Positions 6,802 to 13,661 of a DNA stretch of 20,246 bases are shown piece after piece. The notes beneath the pieces were generated by a model. The model did no database searches. It saw only the letters and a list, made by a program, of their open reading frames with translations, and was not told the origin of the DNA. Each line of letters begins with the position of its first letter. Position 1 is the first letter of the stretch. The DNA is from an uncultured Oscillospiraceae bacterium. GTDB taxonomy: Bacteria; Bacillota; Clostridia; Oscillospirales; Ruminococcaceae. The DNA lies in contig CAJJZS010000020.1 in the NCBI GenBank assembly GCA_905197685.1, positions 1-20,246 of the forward strand, in the 5' to 3' direction. The translations under genes and the position numbers were made by a program.

Positions 6802-7230
6802 ATGACAAAAGAAACTTACGCACAATGGGTGAAGGAAGAAAGCCCGAATTCCAAAAGCGCAGTCAATGCGGCAAAGGCGTTTGCCTTCGGCGGCGGCATC
6901 TGCGTCATCGGACAGCTGTTCATCTTTCTATATGAAACCCTGGGCGCGGGGGAAAAGGCGCCGGTACTTGCTTCTCTTTCCTTGGTGGTGCTGTCTGCCA
7001 TTTTAACCGGAATGAATGTTTATGACGATATTGCAAAACACGCAGGCGCGGGAACCCTGGTTCCGATTACCGGATTTGCAAACTCGATGGTGAGCGCGGC
7101 GATGGAGTTTAAAACCGAAGGATATATTTTGGGGCTGGGCGCAAAAATGTTTTCGATTGCGGGTCCCGTCATCGTGTACGGGGTGAGCGCATCGGTCTTA
7201 TATGGGATTCTTTTGAGTATTTTTCGTTAG
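6802..7230 (+). CDS. spoVAC: Stage V sporulation protein AC
   Basis: An integral inner spore membrane protein of the SpoVA channel, which moves calcium-dipicolinate into the forespore and out at germination. SpoVAC of Bacillus acts as a mechanosensitive channel. The 142-residue protein shows hydrophobic segments at roughly 20-46, 55-75 and 113-140, and the family segment AKHAGAGTLVPITGFANSM in the middle. ATG 6802 lies nine bases after AAAGGAG (6786-6792); a TTG directly before it is in frame but closer than needed. It leads the trio spoVAC-spoVAD-spoVAE, the minimal set kept in many Clostridia. spoVAA, AB, AEa and AF are absent here. Confidence 0.95.
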   Translation: MTKETYAQWVKEESPNSKSAVNAAKAFAFGGGICVIGQLFIFLYETLGAGEKAPVLASLSLVVLSAILTGMNVYDDIAKHAGAGTLVPITGFANSMVSAAMEFKTEGYILGLGAKMFSIAGPVIVYGVSASVLYGILLSIFR

Positions 7231-7242
7231 GAGGGAACCAAA

Positions 7243-8292
7243 ATGGCGCAGCGTGTGGGAAAACAGACGGTTCTGCTTTCTTCTTCCCCCTCGATTATCG
7301 GCTATGCGGCGGTGGGGGCACGGCAGGAAAAGCAGGGTCCGCTTGCCGGATATTTTGATTTTTTATCGGACGATTCTTCTTTCGGGGAAACGTCCTGGGA
7401 AAAGGCAGAAATGTTTTTGCAGAAAAAAGCCATTGAGCTTGCCCTGCAAAAATGCAGCCGAAAAAAAGAGGAGATTGACTACCTGTTTGCCGGAGATTTG
7501 CTTAACCAGTGCATCAGTTCGGCATATATTGCGCGGGATTTAAAAATTCCGTTTTTCGGACTGTACGGCGCCTGCTCCACCATGTCGGAAAGCCTGTGCC
7601 TTGCGGGAATGTTTGTAGAAAGCGGCTTGGGGCAAAACTGCATTGCCGCTACCTCCTCCCATTTCTGCTCTGCCGAGCGGCAGTTTCGCTTTCCTCTGGA
7701 ATACGGGGGACAGCGCCCGCCCACCGCACAGTGGACTGTAACCGGCTCGGGCGCGTGTGTGGTAAGCTATGGACAAAAACCGCCCTTTCTGCGGGCAGTA
7801 ACGGTGGGTACAGTGGAAGACTTAGGCGTGACAGACATCGGAAATATGGGGGCGGCGATGGCGCCCGCAGCTGCAAAGACGCTGACCCAATTCTTACAGG
7901 ATACCAAAACAAAACCGCAGGACTATGACCTGATTTTAACCGGAGATTTAGGATTTGTGGGAAGCCGCCTGTTTGAGCGGCTGATGCAGCAGGGCGGCTA
8001 CCCGCTTGCCAAACTGCATAATGACTGCGGACTGATGATTTATGACCGAAACAAACAAGACGTTCATGCGGGCGGTTCCGGCTGCGGGTGCGCCGCCTCG
8101 GTGCTGTGTTCCTTTATTCTTCCGCAGATTGCTTGTGGAAGGCTCAAAAATGTGCTGTTTATGGCAACCGGCGCGCTGATGAGTCCGACCAGTACCCAAC
8201 AAGGAGAAAGCATCCCCGGAATTGCGCACCTGATTCACCTTTCCGCACATTCCGAAAAGGAAGAACAGGACGCAAAGCAGCAAAAAATCTAA
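7243..8292 (+). CDS. spoVAD: Stage V sporulation protein AD
   Basis: A soluble, thiolase-fold protein that binds dipicolinic acid and attaches to the spore membrane with the other SpoVA proteins. The thiolase-like nucleophile region is present (YGACSTMSESL, Cys111), as are the glycine-rich C-terminal motif GGSGCGCAASV and the ending ATGALMSPTSTQQGESIPGIAHL typical of SpoVAD. The length of 349 residues is normal. The ribosome binding site AGGAGG overlaps the spoVAC stop, with ATG 7243 eight bases later, so translation of the two is likely coupled. Known SpoVAD proteins have no demonstrated thiolase activity; the cysteine is conserved but its role is structural or ligand-related. Confidence 0.96.
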   Translation: MAQRVGKQTVLLSSSPSIIGYAAVGARQEKQGPLAGYFDFLSDDSSFGETSWEKAEMFLQKKAIELALQKCSRKKEEIDYLFAGDLLNQCISSAYIARDLKIPFFGLYGACSTMSESLCLAGMFVESGLGQNCIAATSSHFCSAERQFRFPLEYGGQRPPTAQWTVTGSGACVVSYGQKPPFLRAVTVGTVEDLGVTDIGNMGAAMAPAAAKTLTQFLQDTKTKPQDYDLILTGDLGFVGSRLFERLMQQGGYPLAKLHNDCGLMIYDRNKQDVHAGGSGCGCAASVLCSFILPQIACGRLKNVLFMATGALMSPTSTQQGESIPGIAHLIHLSAHSEKEEQDAKQQKI

Positions 8293-8311
8293 TCAGGAAG
8301 AAGGAAGAATC

Positions 8312-8677
8312 TTGAACCTTATGATGTTGCTCAAAGCCTTTTTGGTTGGCGGCGCAATCTGCGCAGTCGGGCAGCTTTTGATTGATTACACCAAACTAAC
8401 CCCGGCAAGGATTTTAGTTTCCTTTGTTGTGCTGGGCGTTGTGTTGGGCGCGCTTGGGTGGTATCAGCCGCTGATTGATTTTGCCGGCGCAGGGGCAACC
8501 GTACCTTTAACCGGCTTTGGGGCGACCCTTGCCAAAGGCGTTGCCGAAGCTGTTCGGAAAGACGGATTATTCGGCGCGTTTACCGGCGGACTGACTGCCA
8601 CCGCCGCAGGAATTACTGTTGCGATTATCGCCGCGCTGATTGTCGGACTGTTCTGCAAATCGGATGAAAAAAGATAA
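8312..8677 (+). CDS. spoVAE: Stage V sporulation protein AE
   Basis: The third SpoVA component, corresponding to SpoVAEb of Bacillus, a small membrane protein related to SpoVAC. Its 121 residues show the family start KAFLVGGAICAVGQLLIDYTKLTPARIL, a central AGAGATVPLTGFGATLAKG matching the SpoVAC core, and a last membrane helix at about 93-114. The start is uncertain: TTG 8312 lies four bases after AGGAAG and eleven after a second AGGAAG copy, while ATG 8321 is 13 bases away. I kept TTG 8312; ATG 8321 would remove three residues. It begins 19 bases after the spoVAD stop and ends just before a shared terminator. Confidence 0.94.
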   Translation: MNLMMLLKAFLVGGAICAVGQLLIDYTKLTPARILVSFVVLGVVLGALGWYQPLIDFAGAGATVPLTGFGATLAKGVAEAVRKDGLFGAFTGGLTATAAGITVAIIAALIVGLFCKSDEKR

Positions 8678-8715
8678 AAAAACGGTCTGTTGAATCTTCA
8701 ACAGACCATTTTTTT
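8677..8715. terminator. Bidirectional terminator between spoVAE and MATE
   Basis: GGTCTGTTGA (8684-8693) pairs with TCAACAGACC (8698-8707) around a 4-base loop, with an A run before and a T run after. It ends the spoVA transcript on the plus strand and the MATE transcript on the minus strand. Confidence 0.88.
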
Positions 8716-8720
8716 ATAAT

Positions 8721-10094
8721 TTATTCCAACTCACCTTGTTTTTGTGAAAACAGCTTTCTTGTCATCAGGAAGAATACTGTCGCAGTGCTTAACGAAGCCA
8801 AAATATCGGCAACCGGTTCTGCAAACAAAATTCCGTTGAAACCAAAAATAACCGGGAGAATCAAAGCCAGAGGAATCAGCAGGATAATCTTTCTGAGCAA
8901 AGCCAAAATCATCGAAACCTTTGCCTGTCCCAAAGAAACAAAGGTCTGCTGACAACTGAACTGCGCGCCCAGCAAAAGCATACCTGCCATAAAGATGCGC
9001 AGGAACTTCGGCGCAAACTCCATCAATGCGGGGTCGGAGGAGAACAACTGAATAAATACTTGCGGGAACAACAGTGTAAGCGCCCAAACGGTAGTGGTGT
9101 AAATCATCGCGCTGGTCAACAACAGACGGAAGGCTTTTTTCACACGGTCAATCTTCTTTGCGCCGTAATTATAGCTGACAATCGGCTGCGCGCCCTGAGT
9201 TAAACCGACAATCGGCAGGGTAAAGAACTGCATACAGGACAGAAGAATACTCATTGCGCTGATGAGCATATCGACCTCTGTGCCGCCGTAGCGTTTAATC
9301 TGCGCATTAAAGGTCAGCTGAACCAAACTCTCGGTGGACTGCATAATAAACGGGGAAATACCCAAAGCCAAAGTCGGGAGAAGAATGGATTTATTGAGCT
9401 TCATGTTCTGCGGCTTAATCTTTAAAATCGTCTTTTTGCCGGTGAGGAAAACCAGAACCCAAACAGCGGAAATTGTCTGAGAAATAACGGTAGCAACCGC
9501 TGCGCCGCGCACACCCATATCAAAGCCGTAAATTAAAATCGGGTCAAGAATGATATTGCTGACAGCACCGATTAAAACGGTGAGCATACTGGTGGTGGAG
9601 AATCCCTGCGAACTGATAAAGGTGTTCAGTCCCAACGCCATCTGCACCGAAATGGTTCCCAATACATAGATGGTAAAGTATTCCTTCGCCATCGGCAGGG
9701 AGTTTTCGGTTGCGCCGAACCAAGTCAGCAGCGTTTCACTGCTGAGCAGAAAAACAACGGTGAGAACAACGGACATAATGCCCAACGCCGAAAAGGAGTT
9801 GCCCAGGATTTTTTCTGCCTCGTCCTTTCTTCCTGCGCCCAAAGCGATTGCCGCGCGGGGCGCGCCGCCCATACCGACTAACGCCGCAAATGCGGAGATA
9901 ATCATAATCAACGGGAAAGCAACACCCAAAGAAGCCAAAGCCAGCGATCCTACCTCAGGCAGATGACCGATATAAATGCGGTCTACGATGTTGTACAGCG
10001 CGTTAATGACCTGTGCTGTGATTGCCGGCAGGGACATCTGTATCAGCAGCTTGCCGACCGGTTGTGTGCCTAACTTATTTTCTTGTTGGTCCAT
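8721..10094 (-). CDS. MATE-family efflux transporter
   Basis: A 457-residue, 12-helix cation-coupled antiporter of the multidrug and toxic compound extrusion family. The N-terminus GTQPVGKLLIQMSLPAITAQ and the segment NALYNIVDRIYIGHL are typical of clostridial MATE proteins. The two six-helix halves repeat the pattern: compare GLTQGAQPIVSYNYGA in the second half with GMGGAPRAAIALGAG in the first. ATG 10094 follows GAGAGGG by about seven bases. It has its own promoter and an unusual hairpin leader (10138-10167), separate from the Nudix gene upstream. Substrate cannot be inferred; the C-terminus is normal. Confidence 0.95.
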   Translation of the reverse strand: MDQQENKLGTQPVGKLLIQMSLPAITAQVINALYNIVDRIYIGHLPEVGSLALASLGVAFPLIMIISAFAALVGMGGAPRAAIALGAGRKDEAEKILGNSFSALGIMSVVLTVVFLLSSETLLTWFGATENSLPMAKEYFTIYVLGTISVQMALGLNTFISSQGFSTTSMLTVLIGAVSNIILDPILIYGFDMGVRGAAVATVISQTISAVWVLVFLTGKKTILKIKPQNMKLNKSILLPTLALGISPFIMQSTESLVQLTFNAQIKRYGGTEVDMLISAMSILLSCMQFFTLPIVGLTQGAQPIVSYNYGAKKIDRVKKAFRLLLTSAMIYTTTVWALTLLFPQVFIQLFSSDPALMEFAPKFLRIFMAGMLLLGAQFSCQQTFVSLGQAKVSMILALLRKIILLIPLALILPVIFGFNGILFAEPVADILASLSTATVFFLMTRKLFSQKQGELE

Positions 10095-10137
10095 CTAAAA
10101 ACCCTCTCTTTCTAAATACGCCGAAAACGACGATAGG

Positions 10138-10175
10138 CGGGGCAGCCTTTTAAAAAAGACTGCCCCGTTTTTCTT
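10138..10175. promoter_or_regulatory. GC-rich leader hairpin; terminator-like on the plus strand
   Basis: CGGGGCAG (10138-10145) and CTGCCCCG (10160-10167) form an 8-bp stem, extended by CTTTT/AAAAG across a mismatch. On the plus strand it is followed by GTTTTTCTT, the form of an intrinsic terminator, yet no plus-strand gene precedes it. On the minus strand it lies at the beginning of the MATE transcript and lacks a T run. It may stop antisense transcription, shape the MATE leader, or both. Confidence 0.5.
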
Positions 10176-10181
10176 AAATTT

Positions 10182-10207
10182 ATTATAGCATATTTCCCAT
10201 CTGTCAA
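10182..10207 (-). promoter_or_regulatory. Promoter of the MATE gene
   Basis: On the minus strand TTGACA (10202-10207) and TATAAT (10182-10187) are both perfect, but the spacer is only 14 bases. An extended -10 (TGC just upstream) may compensate. The start would be near 10175, giving a leader of about 80 bases that holds the hairpin at 10138-10167. Confidence 0.6.
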
Positions 10208-10244
10208 ACGCTGTAAATTAAATTTTTTACATATTCTTTATTTC

Positions 10245-10796
10245 TTAGTCAATCTTTTTCTGCTGCATTCTGCGGGCGTACAGCTTTAAAATACCAATCT
10301 GAGTTTTTGCGTCCTGAATCTCTCCGGACAGCACCATCTGCACCGCCTTGTCAAACGGAACGCGCAGTAAAGTTAAAAATTCTCCCTCGTCCAGATGTTG
10401 ACTGCTTTGTTTCAAATCGGAAGCCTCGTAGATATGAATCACTTCGGTGCAGTAAGCGGGCGTGGGGTACAGCTCCCCTAATTTTTCAAAATACCCCGCA
10501 GTACAGCCACATTCTTCCCAAAGCTCGCGGATACCGCACTCTCTCGGGTCCTCGCCCTGTTCTATCTTTCCGGCAGGCAGCTCGATGATTTCTTTTTGAT
10601 AAGGGTAACGGAACTGGCTGACCAGCAAAATTCTGTCCTGCTCGTCCAAAGCCGCAATACATACGCCTCCATGATGAACAACGACTTCCCGAGCTGTGTC
10701 ATGCCCGTTTTCCAAGCGAACCTTATCCTTTTTTAAGGTAAGAATTTTTCCCTCAAACAGAGTTTGTGATTCCAGTGTTGTTTCTGTATGAGCCAT
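10245..10796 (-). CDS. Nudix hydrolase, ADP-ribose pyrophosphatase type
   Basis: A cytoplasmic Nudix enzyme, most like ADP-ribose pyrophosphatases, which cut ADP-ribose to AMP and ribose 5-phosphate. The Nudix box is complete at residues 76-98 (G-x5-E-x7-RELWEECGC), preceded by QFRYPYQKEIIELPAG, which is typical of this subfamily. The length is 183 residues. I chose ATG 10796 because a GGGGG ribosome binding site lies ten bases upstream; a GTG at 10829 is in frame but sits within a hairpin. It follows rpsT on the same strand, separated by three inverted repeats, one of them a terminator ending a few bases before the ribosome binding site. ADP-ribose as substrate is inferred from family features. 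Confidence 0.93.
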   Translation of the reverse strand: MAHTETTLESQTLFEGKILTLKKDKVRLENGHDTAREVVVHHGGVCIAALDEQDRILLVSQFRYPYQKEIIELPAGKIEQGEDPRECGIRELWEECGCTAGYFEKLGELYPTPAYCTEVIHIYEASDLKQSSQHLDEGEFLTLLRVPFDKAVQMVLSGEIQDAKTQIGILKLYARRMQQKKID

Positions 10797-10818
10797 AGTA
10801 AGATATCCCCCTTGTAAA

Positions 10819-10853
10819 ACAAAATCCACAGACCGAATGGTCTGTGGATTTTT
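10819..10853 (-). terminator. Terminator between rpsT and the Nudix gene
   Basis: AAAATCCACAGACC (10821-10834) and GGTCTGTGGATTTT (10839-10852) form a perfect 14-bp stem with a 4-base loop. On the minus strand it is followed by GTTTTAC, giving a U-rich tail with the stem's own Us. It would end rpsT transcripts. It finishes only about five bases before the Nudix ribosome binding site, so it could equally be an attenuator for that gene. Confidence 0.7.
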
Positions 10854-10858
10854 GAAAT

Positions 10859-10878
10859 AAAATTATCCGGATAATTTT
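10859..10878. promoter_or_regulatory. Perfect 20-bp palindrome, possible operator
   Basis: AAAATTATCCGGATAATTTT is a perfect palindrome. On the minus strand its GATAAT half could serve as a -10, with TTTAAA 18 bases upstream as a -35, for the Nudix gene. A dimeric repressor would then cover the promoter. I do not recognise it as the site of a known regulator. It could also fold as a weak RNA hairpin. Confidence 0.35.
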
Positions 10879-10883
10879 ATTTT

Positions 10884-10914
10884 GCTTTAAAGTGAATCCT
10901 GAAAAGCCTTTAAG
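10884..10914 (-). terminator. Hairpin directly after rpsT
   Basis: On the minus strand GCTTAAAG and CTTTAAAGC form an imperfect stem with one bulged base, starting about seven bases after the rpsT stop. No T run follows, so it is probably an RNA 3'-end stabilising stem or a processing structure rather than a full terminator. Confidence 0.35.
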
Positions 10915-10920
10915 CAAAAA

Positions 10921-11172
10921 CTATTTTGCCAGAGCCGCGAGAGTGGATTTCTTTCTTGCAGCGCAGTTTTTATGGATAATACCTTTTGCGCAAGCCTGGT
11001 CAATCTTCTTAACAGCTGCTTTTACCAGAGCGTCTTTGTTCTCAGCGTTTTCAGCGATTGCTGCGTTAGCCTGTTTGAGAACGGTTTTCAGATTAGTTTT
11101 GCAAGCTTTGTTGCGAGCCGCACGTTTTTCCTGAACGAGGATTCTCTTTTTAGCGGATTTAATGTTTGCCAT
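10921..11172 (-). CDS. rpsT: 30S ribosomal protein S20
   Basis: A primary 16S rRNA-binding protein of the small subunit. The 83 residues begin MANIKSAKKRILVQEKRAARNK and include the basic helical pattern and the ending IHKNCAARKKSTLAALAK, standard for S20. ATG 11172 is six bases after a strong AGGAGGTG (11179-11186); three in-frame codons upstream are not used. It is divergent from gpr, as in Bacillus subtilis and many Clostridia, where rpsT, gpr and spoIIP are neighbours. Expression is driven by a good vegetative promoter and ends in a structured 3' region. Confidence 0.97.
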   Translation of the reverse strand: MANIKSAKKRILVQEKRAARNKACKTNLKTVLKQANAAIAENAENKDALVKAAVKKIDQACAKGIIHKNCAARKKSTLAALAK

Positions 11173-11209
11173 TCTAAGCACCTCCTATTCCATCTTGACA
11201 GTACACTCA

Positions 11210-11238
11210 ATTTTATCATCTATTTGCCCAAAAATCAA
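11210..11238 (-). promoter_or_regulatory. Promoter of rpsT
   Basis: On the minus strand TTGATT (11233-11238) and TAAAAT (11210-11215) are separated by 17 bases. The predicted leader is short, about 30 bases, ending in the strong ribosome binding site. The fit is good for a constitutive ribosomal protein gene. Confidence 0.65.
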
Positions 11239-11340
11239 CCGTTCTCCGAGCTATTTGTAACTTATGTTAATTTATCCGATTTTATTCTCGCTTTATTTGT
11301 TTGATTTGCTTGGATTTTTGCGGTATTTTTTGCGCAAAGT

Positions 11341-11369
11341 GCATATTTCCTTTATTTTTTCCCATCCTC
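11341..11369 (+). promoter_or_regulatory. Candidate sigma-G promoter of gpr
   Basis: GCATA (11341-11345) fits the sigma-G -35 consensus. Seventeen bases later CATCCTC (11363-11369) fits five of seven -10 positions. Transcription would start about 15 bases before the ribosome binding site. gpr is a known forespore gene in Bacillus, which supports the reading. Confidence 0.5.
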
Positions 11370-11404
11370 TTGCCGAAAAATCAAACAGAAAAGGAGTTGT
11401 CTTT

Positions 11405-12277
11405 ATGTTTTTTCCCCGCTCGGACCTTGCATTGGAAACGGCGCTGACCCTTTCCCCAGACAGCCGCGAAGGAATTGCAGTTCGGGAACATCGGCACGGG
11501 TGCATTACTCTCACCTGTGTGACAATCCAAACGCCGCAGGCGGCAAAGCGAATGAACAAACCCTGCGGAAATTATATCACCGTACAGACCCCTCCTCTGT
11601 GGAACAGCCTGTTAGACCCTCAGCAGGAGATTGACGCCGTCGCTGACTGTATCCGCCATTTTCTCCCTAAAAACGGAGTTGTGCTTATTGTGGGCTTAGG
11701 CAACCGCAGCATTACGCCGGATGCTTTGGGTCCGATGGTTGCGGAGCGAATTATCGCAACCCGCCACCTGGGCGCTTCGCTTGCCGAGCAGCTCGGACTT
11801 TCTTCTTTGCGCAAAACGGCGGCAATCGCCCCAGGGGTAATGGGACAAACCGGCATAGAAACCGGAGAAATTGTCCGTTCTGTTGTTTCCTTTTTAAAAC
11901 CGTCCGCCGTAATTGCCGTAGACGCCCTTGCCGCGCAGGATTATAAGCGCTTGGGAAAAACAATTCAAATTTCGGACAGCGGCATCAGTCCCGGCTCCGG
12001 CGTACAGAACAGCCGAAAAGAACTGAGCCAAACAACACTGGGAGTTCCCGTCCTCTCGGTCGGTGTGCCTACCGTGATAGACGGCGCATCGCTTGCCCGC
12101 TCGCTGTCCGAAAACGATATCGACTGTCCGGATTGTACCAAGGCGGGCAGCGCGATGGTAACGCCGCGAGAGGTGGACCGTATGATCGGACATTCTGCCA
12201 AATTTATTGCTTTTGCTGTCAATAAAGCGCTGTACCCGCAGCTGCGCCTGGAAGAAATCTCGTTTTTATGTTCTTAA
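11405..12277 (+). CDS. gpr: GPR endopeptidase (spore germination protease)
   Basis: An aspartic-type protease stored in spores as a zymogen, which degrades small acid-soluble spore proteins at germination. The core motifs are clear: VGLGNRSITPDALGP (Asp106), IAPGVMGQTGIETGEIV, AVDALAAQ (Asp173), ISDSGISPGSGVQN and VGVPTVIDG. The two aspartates are about 67 apart, as in the two catalytic aspartates of Bacillus megaterium GPR. ATG 11405 lies eight bases after AAAAGGAG. At 290 residues it is much shorter than the roughly 370 of Bacillus: a segment of about 60 residues before MVTPREVD is missing, and the propeptide before the self-cleavage motif (SD-LALE) is only about seven residues. It is followed by spoIIP, probably in one operon. 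Confidence 0.95.
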   Translation: MFFPRSDLALETALTLSPDSREGIAVREHRHGCITLTCVTIQTPQAAKRMNKPCGNYITVQTPPLWNSLLDPQQEIDAVADCIRHFLPKNGVVLIVGLGNRSITPDALGPMVAERIIATRHLGASLAEQLGLSSLRKTAAIAPGVMGQTGIETGEIVRSVVSFLKPSAVIAVDALAAQDYKRLGKTIQISDSGISPGSGVQNSRKELSQTTLGVPVLSVGVPTVIDGASLARSLSENDIDCPDCTKAGSAMVTPREVDRMIGHSAKFIAFAVNKALYPQLRLEEISFLCS

Positions 12278-12399
12278 AAAGCCCGTCTTTTTTCCTCCTT
12301 TCCCGCATAAACTGAAGATAGCCGAACAATATCCCTGCAAGATTCGGGCAAGTGAAAAGCAGAAAGGAGATTGCGTTTTCCGTTACAGGGTAAAACGCT

Positions 12400-13584
12400 G
12401 TGAAAAAAATGGGACGATACGGCAAAAAAAATCGAAAGCGAAAAATATCACAAACCTTCCTGCGTGGACTTGCCGTTGCGGCAACCATACCGGGTTTTCT
12501 CTGCACCGCTGTTTTATTCCGGGAGATTCAGCCTGCCTTTCAGCATTGGGGCGAGGATACCGCCGTTTTTTCCGCCCTGTATTCTCTGCCTGACCAGACG
12601 CTGGAGGGGCTGCAGCGGCGGTTTGCCGGTGAAACGCAGCCGCCTGAAACTGCCAAACCGCAAAAAGAACCGCTCGCTCCTTCAAACAAGCTGCCCGACT
12701 CGCAAGAATCGCACAATCCCCCGGGATATTCCGATGCTTCCCTCTCTCAAAATCCGCAGCCTGCGCCGGAAATTCCCGAAAAATATCGCGGAGCGATTAT
12801 CGAAGAAAATTTTTCCGTTCCTGTCAGTGCAGATACCCTTTCTTTCGGCAACGGAGTGATTAAAAATACCACCTCTCTGTCGGACAGTCAGGCGAAAGAA
12901 TATCTGGAACAGGAAAACCCCGTTCGACTTGACAGAAGCGGTCCGCAGGTGTTGATTATGCACACCCACGCTACCGAGAGTTTTGAACCGTATGACAGCG
13001 ACAGTTATGACACCCGCCACACCTGGCGTTCCACCGACAACCGGGAAAATATGGTCGCCGTTGGGGAAGAAATGGCGCAGGCAATCCGAAAACATGGAAT
13101 TGAGGTACTGCATAACGATACACAGCACGATTATCCCTCCTACAACGGCTCTTACGAGCGCAGCGCGCAGACGGTGAACGAATACCTAAAACAATACCCA
13201 AGCATTAAAGTGGTGCTGGACGTCCACAGGGACGCGGTACAGAGGGAAAGCACTTTGGTAAAACCGATTGTGAAAATCAACGGCAAAAAGGCGGCGCAGC
13301 TGATGATTATTGCAGGGTGTGACGACGGAACTATGGATATGCCCGACTGGGGCAAAAACTTTCGTTTTGCCGCCGGAATGCAGGACGCCATCGAAAGCGG
13401 CTGTCCTGGGCTTACCCGTCCGGTCTTTTTCTGTTACCGAAAATACAATCAGGATTTAACCTCCGGTTCCCTTTTACTGGAAATCGGCTCGCATGGAAAC
13501 ACATTGGAAGAGGTCTTGTACACTGCCCGCCTTGCCGGAGATCAGATTGGACGGTACTTAAAATCACTTGAGAAAAACGGATAG
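12400..13584 (+). CDS. spoIIP: Stage II sporulation protein P
   Basis: A membrane-anchored amidase and endopeptidase which, with SpoIID and SpoIIM, remodels peptidoglycan during engulfment. It has a basic N-terminus, one membrane helix (about 19-41), a proline-rich linker (about 85-130) and the C-terminal SpoIIP domain. The likely zinc and catalytic residues are His188 and/or His190 in MHTHATESF, His276 in LDVHRDAV and Glu361 in LLEIGSHGN. The length of 394 residues is typical. The start is GTG 12400, nine bases after a weak ACAGGG; ATG 12409 is an alternative, further from it. A stronger AAAGGAG at 12363-12369 is too far away to serve. The gap of 122 bases to gpr has no terminator. A sigma-E-like -10 (CATAAACT, 12306-12313) lies there, with a poor -35. 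Confidence 0.94.
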   Translation: MKKMGRYGKKNRKRKISQTFLRGLAVAATIPGFLCTAVLFREIQPAFQHWGEDTAVFSALYSLPDQTLEGLQRRFAGETQPPETAKPQKEPLAPSNKLPDSQESHNPPGYSDASLSQNPQPAPEIPEKYRGAIIEENFSVPVSADTLSFGNGVIKNTTSLSDSQAKEYLEQENPVRLDRSGPQVLIMHTHATESFEPYDSDSYDTRHTWRSTDNRENMVAVGEEMAQAIRKHGIEVLHNDTQHDYPSYNGSYERSAQTVNEYLKQYPSIKVVLDVHRDAVQRESTLVKPIVKINGKKAAQLMIIAGCDDGTMDMPDWGKNFRFAAGMQDAIESGCPGLTRPVFFCYRKYNQDLTSGSLLLEIGSHGNTLEEVLYTARLAGDQIGRYLKSLEKNG

Positions 13585-13587
13585 GAA

Positions 13588-13615
13588 AAATCAATCCTTT
13601 TTTGAGGATTGATTT
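13588..13615. terminator. Hairpin after spoIIP, weak as a terminator
   Basis: AAATCAATCCT and AGGATTGATTT form an 11-bp stem with a 6-base loop. The plus side lacks a T run beyond the stem's three Ts. The minus side is followed by TTCC. It probably ends the spoIIP message, but is not an ideal intrinsic terminator. Confidence 0.5.
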
Positions 13616-13625
13616 AAAACTACGA

Positions 13626-13655
13626 TTGGACTTTTTTGCAAGGTTGTACTATAAT
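13626..13655 (+). promoter_or_regulatory. Promoter of a candidate small RNA
   Basis: TTGGAC (13626-13631) and a perfect TATAAT (13650-13655) are 18 bases apart. No coding region follows on this strand before the terminator at 13797-13830, so the promoter appears to drive a short untranslated RNA starting near 13662. Confidence 0.6.
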
Positions 13656-13661
13656 CATAAT

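Noticed and set aside
12285..12313. A sigma-E-like -10 (CATAAACT) between gpr and spoIIP.
   Set aside because: The -35 region is only a T run with little match. It is noted in the spoIIP entry but not called as a promoter.
12363..12403. A good AAAGGAG followed by a ten-codon TTG frame whose TGA overlaps the spoIIP GTG start, a possible leader peptide.
   Set aside because: The TTG is only one base after the AAAGGAG, too close for initiation. There is no other start in that short frame.
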